From: Rhodospirillaceae bacterium
Lineage (GTDB): Bacteria > Pseudomonadota > Alphaproteobacteria > DSM-16000 > Inquilinaceae
Assembly: GCA_020638595.1 (NCBI GenBank)
Contig: JACKIG010000009.1
Location: forward strand, 137,302-201,301
Direction of reading: 5' to 3'
DNA: 64,000 nt
Part shown: one piece after another, positions 44,529 through 52,798 of the stretch
How positions within the stretch are numbered: position 1 is the first letter of the stretch
How the letters are laid out: every line of letters starts with the position of its first letter
Program-made: the position numbers and the translations under genes
Notes under the pieces: model-generated
What the model was told of the DNA's origin: nothing
The model's database searches: none
Seen by the model: the letters and a program-made list of their open reading frames with translations, nothing else

Positions 44529-46255
44529 CGGCGCATTCCGCGGCGGCGCCGGTAGAGCCAGGCCGGCAGCGCCAGGGCGATGCCGAACCCCAGCAGCGGC
44601 AACAGCGCCTGGGCGAAGGCGTAGACACCGATGACCCGGCGGTCGGCGCCCGAAGCCAGGGCAACCGCCTCCGTCGTCAGGGTGGTCAGCCGGCCGGCGC
44701 CGGCAAACACCGTCGGCAGGTACTGTGCCACGCTGACCGACAGCCCGACGGCACCGGCGACCAGGATCGGGCGCAGCAGCATCGGCAGCTTCACCGCCAG
44801 GAACGCGCGGACGGGCGCCGCGCCCAGGCAGGCGGCCGTCCGCTGGTACCGCTCGTCCAGCGTCCGCCACGGATCGGCCAGCGACAGGAATATATAAGGA
44901 AGGACGAACAGCAGGTGGCTCCACACCAGCGCCAGCCAGCCGCCGTCCAGGCCGAGGGCCACCAGCACCACCTGCAGGCCGAACAGGAAGCCGATCTGCG
45001 GCACCAGAAGGGGCGTGTACAACAGCCACAAGGCCCGGCGGGTCGGCCGCACATGGTGGCGCTGCTCGTGTTCCAGGCAGCCGACCACCAGCACCAGGGC
45101 CAGGACGGTCGATGCCAGGCCCGCCCCCAGCGTCGTCCAGGCGGGTGCCGCCAGCGCCGGCATCGCCCCGGTCCAGGTGGACAGCCGCCAGCCCGCTGGC
45201 AGCGATTCGGGCCAGTGCCAGCGCGCCGCCACGGACCAGACGCCCAGTCCGGCGATCGATCCGGCGGCGGCGAGCGCCAGGATCACCTGGGCCGCACCGG
45301 ACACGGCGCGCGCCGGCAGGCCGCTGCCGCCGCGCCGGCCGGCGACCAGCCACGCCCGCGAGGCCGCGGCCACCGCACGCTCGGCCGCGATCCACAGCGC
45401 GATGGCAGCGACCACCAGCAGCACTTGCAGGCCTGCACCGGCCGCCGCCACGAATCGCATCGACAGATCGGGGTCGGCCGTCCAGCGCAGGATCAGCGGC
45501 GCCAGCGGCGGCGGCGTCGCCGGCCCCAGGATCATGCCCATGTCGACGACCGACAGGGCGAAGGCCAGGACGGCGAAAACCGGCAGGCGCATCTGCGGAT
45601 ACAGCTGCGGCAGGATCGTCTTGATCCACGCGGCCAGCGGCCGATAGCCCAGGCTGCGGGCGATGGTCATGCCGTCGTCGACGCGGATCTGCTGCATTGC
45701 CGCCAGGGCCATGAACAGCAGGAATGCGGTTTCCTTGATCACCAGCCCGAAGGTCAGCGCCAGCCCGCCCGGGTCCTGGACGATCGCCAGGTCGGGCGGA
45801 TGGTGCCAGCCCGTCGCCCACGGCGACAGTGCCCGGGCGATCCAGCCGCTGGGCGCCAGCAAGAATGCCAGCCCCACCGCCAGGGCCGCATGCGGCACGG
45901 CCAGCACCGGGGCCAGCGTCCGCCGGATCGCCCGCTCCACGCCCGTCCCGTGCCAGGCGGCAAGGCTGCCCATGGCGATGGTCAGCGACAGCACCGTCGA
46001 ACCGATGCCGGTCGCGAGGCTCAGCCTCACCGCCTCGCCCAGCCCCGGTACGGCGAACAGGCGCCGCCAGGGATCGATGGTCAGGCCGCTTCCGCCGAGC
46101 GCGGGCAGATAGCCGAAGGCCGGAAGCCAGGTGCCCAGCAGGCCGACCGCGATCGGCACCAGGAACAGCGCCAGCGTCATGGCCGGCGCCGCGGCCAGCC
46201 AGGCGTCCCAGAGCCCGCGCCTGCGGCGGCCCTGCAGCCCGGGCGTGGCGGCCAT
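44525..46255 (-). CDS. Fused double ABC permease (YnjC-like)
   Basis: The protein of about 576 residues consists of two permease domains in tandem, each of about six helices, like YnjC, ThiP or FbpB. EAA-type coupling loops are visible around ARSLGYRPLAAWIKTILPQL (first half) and ACLGAAPVRAFLAVKLPML (second half). Its strand and overlap with the ATPase gene show they form one transporter; the substrate is unknown. The start is uncertain: ATG 46253-46255 is listed, GTG 46264 is equally placed. It is divergent from ahcY. Confidence 0.85.
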   Translation of the reverse strand: MAATPGLQGRRRRGLWDAWLAAAPAMTLALFLVPIAVGLLGTWLPAFGYLPALGGSGLTIDPWRRLFAVPGLGEAVRLSLATGIGSTVLSLTIAMGSLAAWHGTGVERAIRRTLAPVLAVPHAALAVGLAFLLAPSGWIARALSPWATGWHHPPDLAIVQDPGGLALTFGLVIKETAFLLFMALAAMQQIRVDDGMTIARSLGYRPLAAWIKTILPQLYPQMRLPVFAVLAFALSVVDMGMILGPATPPPLAPLILRWTADPDLSMRFVAAAGAGLQVLLVVAAIALWIAAERAVAAASRAWLVAGRRGGSGLPARAVSGAAQVILALAAAGSIAGLGVWSVAARWHWPESLPAGWRLSTWTGAMPALAAPAWTTLGAGLASTVLALVLVVGCLEHEQRHHVRPTRRALWLLYTPLLVPQIGFLFGLQVVLVALGLDGGWLALVWSHLLFVLPYIFLSLADPWRTLDERYQRTAACLGAAPVRAFLAVKLPMLLRPILVAGAVGLSVSVAQYLPTVFAGAGRLTTLTTEAVALASGADRRVIGVYAFAQALLPLLGFGIALALPAWLYRRRRGMRR

Positions 46256-46343
46256 GCCGGTCACGCGGGCGCCCCCGCTCGTGGGCGGGGCGCCGCATCG
46301 CCGGCCAGCGACAAATCGTCCGGGGTGGGGGTCAGGGGACAAC

Positions 46344-46363
46344 ACATAAAGATATCTTTATGT
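46344..46363. promoter_or_regulatory. Perfect 20-bp palindrome upstream of ahcY
   Basis: ACATAAAGATATCTTTATGT is its own reverse complement and stands out as AT-rich in a GC-rich genome. It lies 111 bases before the ahcY start and about 90 bases from the divergent permease. Palindromes of this kind occur upstream of methionine-cycle genes in Proteobacteria and have been assigned to ArsR-type regulators that sense S-adenosylhomocysteine; that link is my inference from memory of the literature, not shown here. No regulator gene is adjacent. Confidence 0.75.
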
Positions 46364-46474
46364 TTTCCTTGCGACGCTGCGGCCGGGGTGATACCCGTCC
46401 GCCGACGCCTGTCGGCGACGGCGGCCGAATCGGGGCCCCACAACGCACAGGGCGCTTGGGCGCCGGGGAGTTGG

Positions 46475-47782
46475 ATGCGCATGACCATCGATACCACGAA
46501 CGACTACAAGGTTGCGGACATCGGCCAGGCGGATTGGGGCCGGCGCGAGATCGCCATCGCCGAGACGGAAATGCCCGGCCTGATGGCGCTGCGGGAGGAA
46601 TACGGCCCGTCGCAGCCGCTGAAGGGCGCCCGGATCGCCGGCTGCCTGCACATGACCATTCAGACCGCCGTGCTGATCGAGACGCTGCAGGCCCTGGGCG
46701 CCACGGTGCGCTGGAGCTCGTGCAACATCTTTTCCACCCAGGACCATGCCGCTGCGGCGATCGCCGCCCGCGGCGTTCCCGTCTTTGCCTGGAAGGGCAT
46801 GAGCGAGGAGGAGTTCTGGTGGGCCATCGACCAGACGATCGAAGGCCCCGACGGCTGGCGCCCCAACCTGCTGCTGGACGACGGCGGCGACCTGACGGCG
46901 GTCATGCACACGAAGTTCCCGCAGCTGCTGGCCGATGTGCGCGGCCTGTCGGAGGAGACGACGACCGGCGTCCACCGCCTCTACGACATGGCGCGTGAGG
47001 GCACGCTGGCGGTGCCGGCCATCAACGTCAACGACAGCGTCACCAAGTCGAAGTTCGACAACCTCTATGGCTGCCGCGAAAGCCTGGTCGACGGCATCAA
47101 GCGGGCGACGGACGTGATGATCGCCGGCAAGACCGCCGTGGTCTGCGGCTATGGCGATGTCGGCAAGGGGTCCGCCGCCAGCCTGCGCAGCCAGGGCGCG
47201 CGCGTTCTGGTGACGGAAATCGACCCCATCTGCGCGCTCCAGGCCGCCATGCAGGGCTATGAGGTCGTGACGATGGACGAGGCTGCGCCGCGCGGCGACA
47301 TCTTCGTCACCGCCACCGGCAATGTCGACGTGATCACGATCGATCACATGCGCGCGATGAAGGACCGGGCGATCGTCTGCAACATCGGCCACTTCGACAG
47401 CGAGATCCAGATCGACTCCCTGCGCAACCTGGTCTGGGAAGAGGTCAAGCCCCAGGTCGACGAGGTCGTGTTTCCCGACGGCAAGCGGCTGATCGTGCTG
47501 GCGAAGGGCCGGCTGGTGAACCTGGGCTGTGCCACCGGCCACCCCAGCTTCGTCATGAGCGCGTCGTTCACCAACCAGGTGCTGGCGCAGATCGAGCTGT
47601 GGAACCACGCCGACAGGTACGAACGGCAGGTCTACGTGCTGCCCAAGCGGCTGGACGAGAAGGTGGCCGAACTGCACCTGGCCAAGCTGGGCGTCAAGCT
47701 GACGAAACTGTCGGAGCGCCAGGCCACCTATATCGGCGTTGCCGAGAGCGGCCCGTTCAAGCCGGACTACTACCGGTATTAG
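46475..47782 (+). CDS. ahcY: S-adenosylhomocysteine hydrolase
   Basis: AhcY cleaves S-adenosylhomocysteine to adenosine and homocysteine, removing the inhibitor of SAM methyltransferases. The 435-residue protein shows the substrate region WSSCNIFSTQDHAAAAIA, the NAD fold VVCGYGDVGKGSAASLR, GHFDSEIQI and the C-terminal KPDYYRY that reaches into the partner subunit. Length includes the insertion typical of alphaproteobacterial forms. The start is ATG 46475 (RMTIDTTND); ATG 46481 fits the GGGGAG ribosome site about as well. It is a single gene under the palindrome described above. Confidence 0.96.
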   Translation: MRMTIDTTNDYKVADIGQADWGRREIAIAETEMPGLMALREEYGPSQPLKGARIAGCLHMTIQTAVLIETLQALGATVRWSSCNIFSTQDHAAAAIAARGVPVFAWKGMSEEEFWWAIDQTIEGPDGWRPNLLLDDGGDLTAVMHTKFPQLLADVRGLSEETTTGVHRLYDMAREGTLAVPAINVNDSVTKSKFDNLYGCRESLVDGIKRATDVMIAGKTAVVCGYGDVGKGSAASLRSQGARVLVTEIDPICALQAAMQGYEVVTMDEAAPRGDIFVTATGNVDVITIDHMRAMKDRAIVCNIGHFDSEIQIDSLRNLVWEEVKPQVDEVVFPDGKRLIVLAKGRLVNLGCATGHPSFVMSASFTNQVLAQIELWNHADRYERQVYVLPKRLDEKVAELHLAKLGVKLTKLSERQATYIGVAESGPFKPDYYRY

Positions 47783-47790
47783 GACCGCAG

Positions 47791-47817
47791 CCGATGACGC
47801 CGCCTCGGCGTCATCGG
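47791..47817 (+). terminator. Hairpin after ahcY
   Basis: CCGATGACGCC (47791-47801) pairs perfectly with GGCGTCATCGG (47807-47817) over a 5-base loop, 9 bases past the ahcY stop. No U-tract follows. Confidence 0.55.
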
Positions 47818-47860
47818 TGACTCAGTCCCTGCGTCGTTGACTTGGGGGCAACCGCGTCGG

Positions 47861-47895
47861 CTCTCGTCGCCGGCCCGTTCGGGCCGGGGCGAGAG
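47861..47895. terminator. Second hairpin between ahcY and ybaB
   Basis: CTCTCG (47861-47866) pairs with CGAGAG (47890-47895), and inside it CCGGCCC (47870-47876) pairs with GGGCCGG (47881-47887) over a 4-base loop. It sits 10 bases beyond the ybaB stop and probably ends that minus-strand operon. Confidence 0.5.
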
Positions 47896-47904
47896 CGGGC
47901 GGCT

Positions 47905-48228
47905 TCAGAACGGCAGCTTCATGCCCGGCGGCAGCTTCATGCCGCCCATCAGGGCCTCCGATTCCTCCTGCACGCGGCGTTCCACCTTGGTGCGGGCGTC
48001 GTTGCAGGCGGCGGCCACCAGGTCTTCCAGCACCTCGATCTCCTCGGGGTCGACCAGCGACCGGTCGATGTGCACGCGCTTGATCTCGTGCTTGCCGCTC
48101 ATCGTCACCGTGACCATGCCGCCGCCGGATTCGCCGGCCACCTCAAGCTCGGCCAGCTTCTCCTGCATCTCGGCCAGCTTGGCCTGCATCTGCTGGGCCT
48201 GCTTCAGCATCCCCGTCAGGTTCTTCAT
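47905..48228 (-). CDS. ybaB: YbaB/EbfC nucleoid-associated protein
   Basis: The 107-residue protein is a typical YbaB: MLKQAQQMQAKLAEMQEKLA forms the long helix, followed by GGGMVTVTMSGKHEIKRVHI and the C-terminal segment rich in Met and Pro. The family forms DNA-binding dimers that coat the nucleoid. Its ATG (48226-48228) overlaps the dnaX stop by 4 bases, the standard arrangement. The recR gene, which usually follows, is missing. Confidence 0.93.
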   Translation of the reverse strand: MKNLTGMLKQAQQMQAKLAEMQEKLAELEVAGESGGGMVTVTMSGKHEIKRVHIDRSLVDPEEIEVLEDLVAAACNDARTKVERRVQEESEALMGGMKLPPGMKLPF

Positions 48229-50084
48229 GCTCTCCACCCGTTGTCCATCTCGTCCTCGTCGGCGGGCATGGCACCCTCCGCATCCGCTTCGTCGTCGTCG
48301 GCCGCCGGCTCGCCGGCGGCCATGCCTTCGGCATCCGTGCGCAGGTCGTGCACCGCCGTGATCGTGGCGCCGGGAAAGGCGTCCAGCACGGCGCGCACGA
48401 TGGGGTGCTTGGCCGCCTCCGCCTTCGCCGCTTCCTCCTCGGCGTGCTCGCGCTCCTTCAGCGTCGGCTGGCCCGGCGCACTGGAAACGCTGACGACCCA
48501 CCGCCGTTCCGTCCATTCAGACAGCCGCTGCATCACCAGCGACGGTACGGTGCCGGGGACGCCCGGCTTCATCCGGATTTCCAGCCGCCCGGGCTCATAG
48601 CGCACCGGATGGACCCCTGACCAGAGATGGGCGTGCAGCAGCGGTTCGCCGTTGCGGGCGAACAGCGCCACCATCTCCTCGAAGCTCGCCGGTGCGGCAA
48701 CAGGCGCCGGTGCCGGGGCAACGGCAACGACCGGCGTGGGTACCGGTGCGGATGCCGGCGCGGCAAAGGCCATGGGGGCGGATGGCGGCGTCGGCGGCGC
48801 GGCTTCGGCCGCCCGGCCCACCGGCCTGCCGGGGCCGGCGGCGGTCGGGGCGGCCGCCGGGCGCGCGGTCCCTGCGCCCCCGCCATAGCCGCCGCCTTCC
48901 AGCGCGCGCACCGCCTCGCCCGGGGTCGGCAGGCCGGCGGCGTGGATCAGGCGGATCACCACCATCTCCAGGGCCGCGGCCGGGGCCGGGGCCGTCTGCA
49001 CGTCGTCGATGCCCTTCAGCAGCATCTGCCAGGCGCGGTTCAGGACGGGGATCGACAGCCCCTCCACCAGGGTCCCGGTGCGCTTGCGCTCCTCCTCCGG
49101 CACCGCGCGGTCGCCCAGGGCGGCCGGCACCAGCTTGGCCCGCGTCAAGGCGTGCGTGACCTCCAGCAGGTCGTGCAGCACGGCCAGCGGCTCCGCCCCC
49201 GCGTTGTGCAGGTCGGCCAGTACGTCCAGGGCGGCCACCGCCTCGCCCGCCATGGCATGGGCGAAGACGTCCAGGATGCGGCTGCGGTCGGCCAGCCCCA
49301 GCATCTCGCGCACCTGGGCCGCCCTGACGGTACCGTCGCCCAGTGCGATCGCCTGGTCCAGCAGGCTCAACCCGTCGCGCACCGACCCGTCGGCCGCCCG
49401 CGCGATCATGGCGATGGCCTCCGCCTCGACGCCCATGCCTTCCTTGGCGGCGATGGCGGTGAAATGCGACTCCAGGACCGGCTGGTCGACGCGGCGCAGG
49501 TCGAAGCGCTGGCAGCGCGACAGCACCGTCACCGGCACCTTGCGGATCTCGGTGGTGGCGAAGATGAAGCGCACATGCGGCGGCGGCTCTTCCAGCGTCT
49601 TCAGCAGGCCGTTGAAGGCGGCGGTCGACAGCATGTGCACTTCGTCGATGATGTAGATCTTGTTGCGCGCCATCACCGGCGCATAGCGCACGCTTTCGAT
49701 GATCTCGCGGATGTCGCCGATGCCGGTGCGCGAGGCGGCGTCCATCTCCAGCACGTCGACATGGCGGTCGCCGGTGATGGCCTTGCAGTTGTCGCAGACG
49801 CCGCAGGGTTCGGCCGTCGGGCCGCCGCTGCCGTCGGGGCCGGTGCAGTTCAGGGCGCGGGCCAGGATGCGCGCCGTCGTCGTCTTGCCGACGCCGCGCA
49901 CCCCGGTCAGGATGAAGGCATGGGCCAGGCGACCGCTGGCGATGGCGTTGGTCAGTGTGCGCACCAGCGCGTCCTGGCCGATCAGCTCGGCGAAGGTGGA
50001 CGGCCGATAGGTGCGCGCCAGCACGCGGTAGCCGCCGGCGCCGGGCTCCGGCTGGGGATCGGGGTGTCCCAAGAGGTCGGTCAT
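48225..50084 (-). CDS. dnaX: DNA polymerase III gamma/tau subunit
   Basis: DnaX is the clamp-loader ATPase of the replicase. The 619-residue protein has Walker A in GVRGVGKTTTARIL, a four-cysteine zinc module (residues about 73-91), a Walker B IIDEVHMLS and sensor regions (FATTEIRKVPVTVLSRCQRF). Domain III is followed from about residue 395 by an Ala/Pro-rich linker (APAPAPVAAPASF) and a tau-like C-terminal domain ending in an acidic stretch (DDDEADAEGAMPADEDE). The start is ATG 50082-50084. I see no obvious slippery run for the gamma form. It is coupled with ybaB. Confidence 0.94.
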   Translation of the reverse strand: MTDLLGHPDPQPEPGAGGYRVLARTYRPSTFAELIGQDALVRTLTNAIASGRLAHAFILTGVRGVGKTTTARILARALNCTGPDGSGGPTAEPCGVCDNCKAITGDRHVDVLEMDAASRTGIGDIREIIESVRYAPVMARNKIYIIDEVHMLSTAAFNGLLKTLEEPPPHVRFIFATTEIRKVPVTVLSRCQRFDLRRVDQPVLESHFTAIAAKEGMGVEAEAIAMIARAADGSVRDGLSLLDQAIALGDGTVRAAQVREMLGLADRSRILDVFAHAMAGEAVAALDVLADLHNAGAEPLAVLHDLLEVTHALTRAKLVPAALGDRAVPEEERKRTGTLVEGLSIPVLNRAWQMLLKGIDDVQTAPAPAAALEMVVIRLIHAAGLPTPGEAVRALEGGGYGGGAGTARPAAAPTAAGPGRPVGRAAEAAPPTPPSAPMAFAAPASAPVPTPVVAVAPAPAPVAAPASFEEMVALFARNGEPLLHAHLWSGVHPVRYEPGRLEIRMKPGVPGTVPSLVMQRLSEWTERRWVVSVSSAPGQPTLKEREHAEEEAAKAEAAKHPIVRAVLDAFPGATITAVHDLRTDAEGMAAGEPAADDDEADAEGAMPADEDEMDNGWRA

Positions 50085-50265
50085 GCGTGTTCGGACTTGC
50101 GCGATCTGCGGGGCGCCGCCGGCGATGATAGGCGAGGCCGGCCGGCGCCACAAACGCCGATGGCAGCCGGGCAGGCCCCGGGCGCTGCATCGGCATTGCC
50201 GGGGCGCCGCCGGTCACGTATCGCTGTCCGCCGCAAGCGGGCTTTCAGGAGGCGACGGATACCCG

Positions 50266-51078
50266 ATGACGTACGGCACCCGCATTCGGCGGCACCCCGT
50301 TCAGGCGCTGGTCTTTCTGCTTGTCCTGGCCCTGGCCGGGGTTGCGCGCGCCCAGCCGATGACGGCCGAGGGCCTGGCGGAGTTCATGGAGACCTACTAC
50401 CAGAACCCGCGGCCCGCCGAGGCGATGGAACGCCTGGCCGCCCTGGATGTCGGCGCCTTCGTCGAGGCCGACCGCGAATCGGCCGAGACCCAGGGCATGG
50501 CCATCCTGACCACCTTCTATGCCCATATCCTGCACGCGCACCCCGAACTGGTGGGTCCGCTGGCGGCACGCCTGGCCGCCGGCGGCCGCCACGCCAACGC
50601 CCTGGTCGGGGCCGTCGCCATGGCCACCGCTGCCGTGACGACGGGGGAGCAGGGATTGGCGGTGCTGGAGGCGTCGGGCCTGCTGACGCCGGCCGCCCTG
50701 GCCACGGTGCGCCAGGCGGTGCCCTATCCGTTCCCCAATCTGCGCGCCATCAGCCATTTCGACATCGACCTGTTGTGGGTGTCGTTCTTCGCCACCGGCG
50801 ATGCCCGTTACATCACCGAGATCGCCGAATCCCTGACCTATTGGGAAGACAACCCCGAGCTGCGCCTGCCGCGCGAATACCCCGCGCTGACCCTGGAATC
50901 GCAGCAGCGCGCCATCATCGAAGTCACCATGGCCGTCATCGCCCACAACACCCTGACCGCCAACGCGCGGCGCCATCCGGCGGTGCTGGCCGCCCTGACG
51001 GCCCTGTCGCAGTCGCGCGGCGATCGCGTCGGCGTCATTGCGGGGTCCATCGCCGCGACGGTGCGGGCCGGGGGGTAG
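50266..51078 (+). CDS. Secreted protein of unknown function
   Basis: The 270-residue protein has a signal peptide (ALVFLLVLALAGVARAQP) and an all-helical mature part with no recognised domain. Short segments stand out: FDIDLLWVSFFATGDARYIT near residue 165, and SLTYWEDNPELRLP. Cysteine is absent from the mature part. The ribosome site AGGAGG lies 13 bases before the ATG at 50266, rather far, but no other start fits. It may be co-transcribed with the cupin gene 36 bases downstream. Function unknown. Confidence 0.75.
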   Translation: MTYGTRIRRHPVQALVFLLVLALAGVARAQPMTAEGLAEFMETYYQNPRPAEAMERLAALDVGAFVEADRESAETQGMAILTTFYAHILHAHPELVGPLAARLAAGGRHANALVGAVAMATAAVTTGEQGLAVLEASGLLTPAALATVRQAVPYPFPNLRAISHFDIDLLWVSFFATGDARYITEIAESLTYWEDNPELRLPREYPALTLESQQRAIIEVTMAVIAHNTLTANARRHPAVLAALTALSQSRGDRVGVIAGSIAATVRAGG

Positions 51079-51114
51079 GGGCTGCGCGTCGCCATCCAGG
51101 CAGGGGGAATTACC

Positions 51115-51600
51115 ATGACCGACACCGACACGCCGGGACCGCTCGCCATCCGGGCGGACAGCGCACCGCCCAACACCAGACCGTCGCTCTATCCGCAACC
51201 GTTCGCCGAACGCGTCGGCGGGCGCAAACGGCATCCGCTGGGCGACCTGTTCGGCCTGACCAATTTCGGCGTCAACCTGACGACGATGCGTCCCGGCAGC
51301 CAATCGGCGCTGCTGCACCGGCACCGCCGGCAGGACGAGTTCATCTATGTCCTGCAGGGCGAGCCGACGCTGGTGACGGACCGGGGGGAGGTGGCGCTGT
51401 CGCCCGGCATGTGCGCGGGCTTCCCGGCGGGTGGGGTCGCCCACCAGCTGGTCAACCGCACCGACGGCGACGTCGTCTACCTGGAGATCGGCGATCGTAC
51501 CGGCGGCGACGATGTGGCGTACCCCAACGATGACCTCAAGGCCGTGATCGGCCCCGACGGCCAGTGGCAGATGATCCACAAGGACGGGCGGCCGTATTGA
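51115..51600 (+). CDS. Cupin-domain protein
   Basis: The 161-residue cytoplasmic protein has one cupin barrel with the two classic motifs: SALLHRHRRQDEFIYVLQGE (two His and one Glu ligand) and PAGGVAHQLVNRT (a further His). The C-terminal DDLKAVIGPDGQWQMIHKDG is found in a set of small stand-alone cupins. Substrate not predictable. The start is ATG 51115 with GGGGGAAT upstream. Confidence 0.85.
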   Translation: MTDTDTPGPLAIRADSAPPNTRPSLYPQPFAERVGGRKRHPLGDLFGLTNFGVNLTTMRPGSQSALLHRHRRQDEFIYVLQGEPTLVTDRGEVALSPGMCAGFPAGGVAHQLVNRTDGDVVYLEIGDRTGGDDVAYPNDDLKAVIGPDGQWQMIHKDGRPY

Positions 51601-51621
51601 GGGGACGTGGGGCGGCGACGA

Positions 51622-52203
51622 TCAGGTCGGCTCGCCCCGGGGCGGCCGCAGCGCAATGGGCGTACCGGTTTCCCGCCAACCGGGTTCCCCGCCGGTGTCG
51701 CCATCGCTGGACCGGTCGTAGGAATAGACGCTGACGCCGATGACGAAATCCACCGTCTCGCCGTCGCTCGACAGCGGCAGCATCAGCCGTTCGCCGTCGA
51801 CGACCTTGCCGGCCTGCTTGTAGACGGTGCCCGACTGGTGGACGATTTCCCGTCCCAGGATGACGCGGCTGAACGACGCGCGCACCAGCGCGACCTGCGA
51901 GGCGGGAAACACGTCCTCCAGGCACAGCCCGGTGAGGCGGCGGTCGAAGATGGCCCGTACGTCCTCGCCGGCCAGCCGATAGCGGACCGTCAGCGGGTCG
52001 CGCAGGACTTCGGCAAGCCAGATCCGCGACAGCGCCCAGGGGACATCCGTCGGGTCGATATCCTGGCGCGCGGGCATGGCGCGGCTGCCCCGCTTGTCGA
52101 GCCAGTAGCGCAGGAACCGCCGCAGGATCGGGTCGGCCACATGCCCGAAATCCTGGGCCTTGCCGCCGCCGCACGGGACGAAATCCGCATCGATCTTCGT
52201 CAT
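51622..52203 (-). CDS. PAS-domain protein of the alphaproteobacterial single-PAS family
   Basis: The 193-residue protein consists of one PAS-like domain with no output domain. The pattern LRRFLRYWLDKRGSRAMPAR, then DIDPTDVPWALSRIWLAEVL and RYRLAGEDV is characteristic of a family (PF07310 type) that occurs in many copies in Rhodospirillales and Rhizobiales. Role unknown, presumably small-molecule or redox sensing by protein interaction. The start is ATG 52201-52203. Confidence 0.82.
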   Translation of the reverse strand: MTKIDADFVPCGGGKAQDFGHVADPILRRFLRYWLDKRGSRAMPARQDIDPTDVPWALSRIWLAEVLRDPLTVRYRLAGEDVRAIFDRRLTGLCLEDVFPASQVALVRASFSRVILGREIVHQSGTVYKQAGKVVDGERLMLPLSSDGETVDFVIGVSVYSYDRSSDGDTGGEPGWRETGTPIALRPPRGEPT

Positions 52204-52332
52204 GACGGCGACGCGCCCATGGGATGCGGCGGGTCCGGTCTCATGATGGCGGGTGGGCGTTCCATTGCATTCGATGGCGGCATGACCGACGGTTTGGCAG
52301 ACGTCATCACCGTTATACGGGCCGTACCCGGC

Positions 52333-52554
52333 CTATGGATCACTCTCGTCCGACCGCTTCAGTCCCGGCCAGCGTACATAGGCGAACACCCACAGCCCCA
52401 GCAGGTTCAGGTACGGCACCAGCAGCAGGAAGACCCAGATCGGGCTGCGCCGGGCCTTGACCAGGATCAGGCTGCCGAAAGCCATCATGGCCACGATGTA
52501 GAGGCCGACGATCAGGTTGGCGAGCCAGGGGTCCAGGCGGGTGAGGAACTCCAT
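52333..52554 (-). CDS. Small two-helix membrane protein (paralogue 1)
   Basis: The 73-residue protein has two transmembrane helices (about residues 10-32 and 38-60) with the segment LVKARRSPIWVFLLLVPYLN and an end motif FAYVRWP. It has a clear homologue in the next gene (see below) and lies 6 bases from it in the same direction, so both are probably expressed with rlmN. Function unknown. It is short but the pairing and the absence of stop codons in two similar frames support a real gene. Confidence 0.65.
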   Translation of the reverse strand: MEFLTRLDPWLANLIVGLYIVAMMAFGSLILVKARRSPIWVFLLLVPYLNLLGLWVFAYVRWPGLKRSDESDP

Positions 52555-52560
52555 CGCCGG

Positions 52561-52770
52561 CTATCCGCGCTTCGCCGCCGCCGGCCAGCGGGTGACGGCC
52601 AGGATGCCCAGTGCCGCGACCAGCCCCAGGAAGGGCACCAGCACCACTAGGGACAGCCACGGACGCAGGCCGGCACGGGCAAAGCTGCGCCACAGCGGCC
52701 ACAGCGCCAGGACCTGGTAAATCATGGCCAGGCCTTCCGGCGTGGACAGGTAGGCGCGGATCTCCGCCAT
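52561..52770 (-). CDS. Small two-helix membrane protein (paralogue 2)
   Basis: The 69-residue protein has two hydrophobic segments and the motif SFARAGLRPWLSLVVLVPFL with closing ILAVTRWP. Aligned with paralogue 1, the pattern Ala-x2-x-Pro-x-x-x-x-Leu-x-Leu-Val-Pro-(Phe/Tyr)-Leu and the final Arg-Trp-Pro coincide. The start is ATG 52768-52770, 28 bases from the end of rlmN. Function unknown. Confidence 0.65.
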   Translation of the reverse strand: MAEIRAYLSTPEGLAMIYQVLALWPLWRSFARAGLRPWLSLVVLVPFLGLVAALGILAVTRWPAAAKRG

Positions 52771-52798
52771 CACCGTGGCTGTCCCGCCCGTGTCCGGG

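Noticed and set aside
46364..46474. SAH riboswitch in the ahcY leader
   Set aside because: The leader has GCGACGCTGCGG-like bases but lacks the conserved GAGG and GGCTCGG pairing blocks I expect; not convincing by eye.
50085..50265. 4.5S/SRP RNA (ffs) beside dnaX
   Set aside because: I looked for the GGAAGCAGC core near dnaX, where it often lies in this class, and did not find it on either strand.
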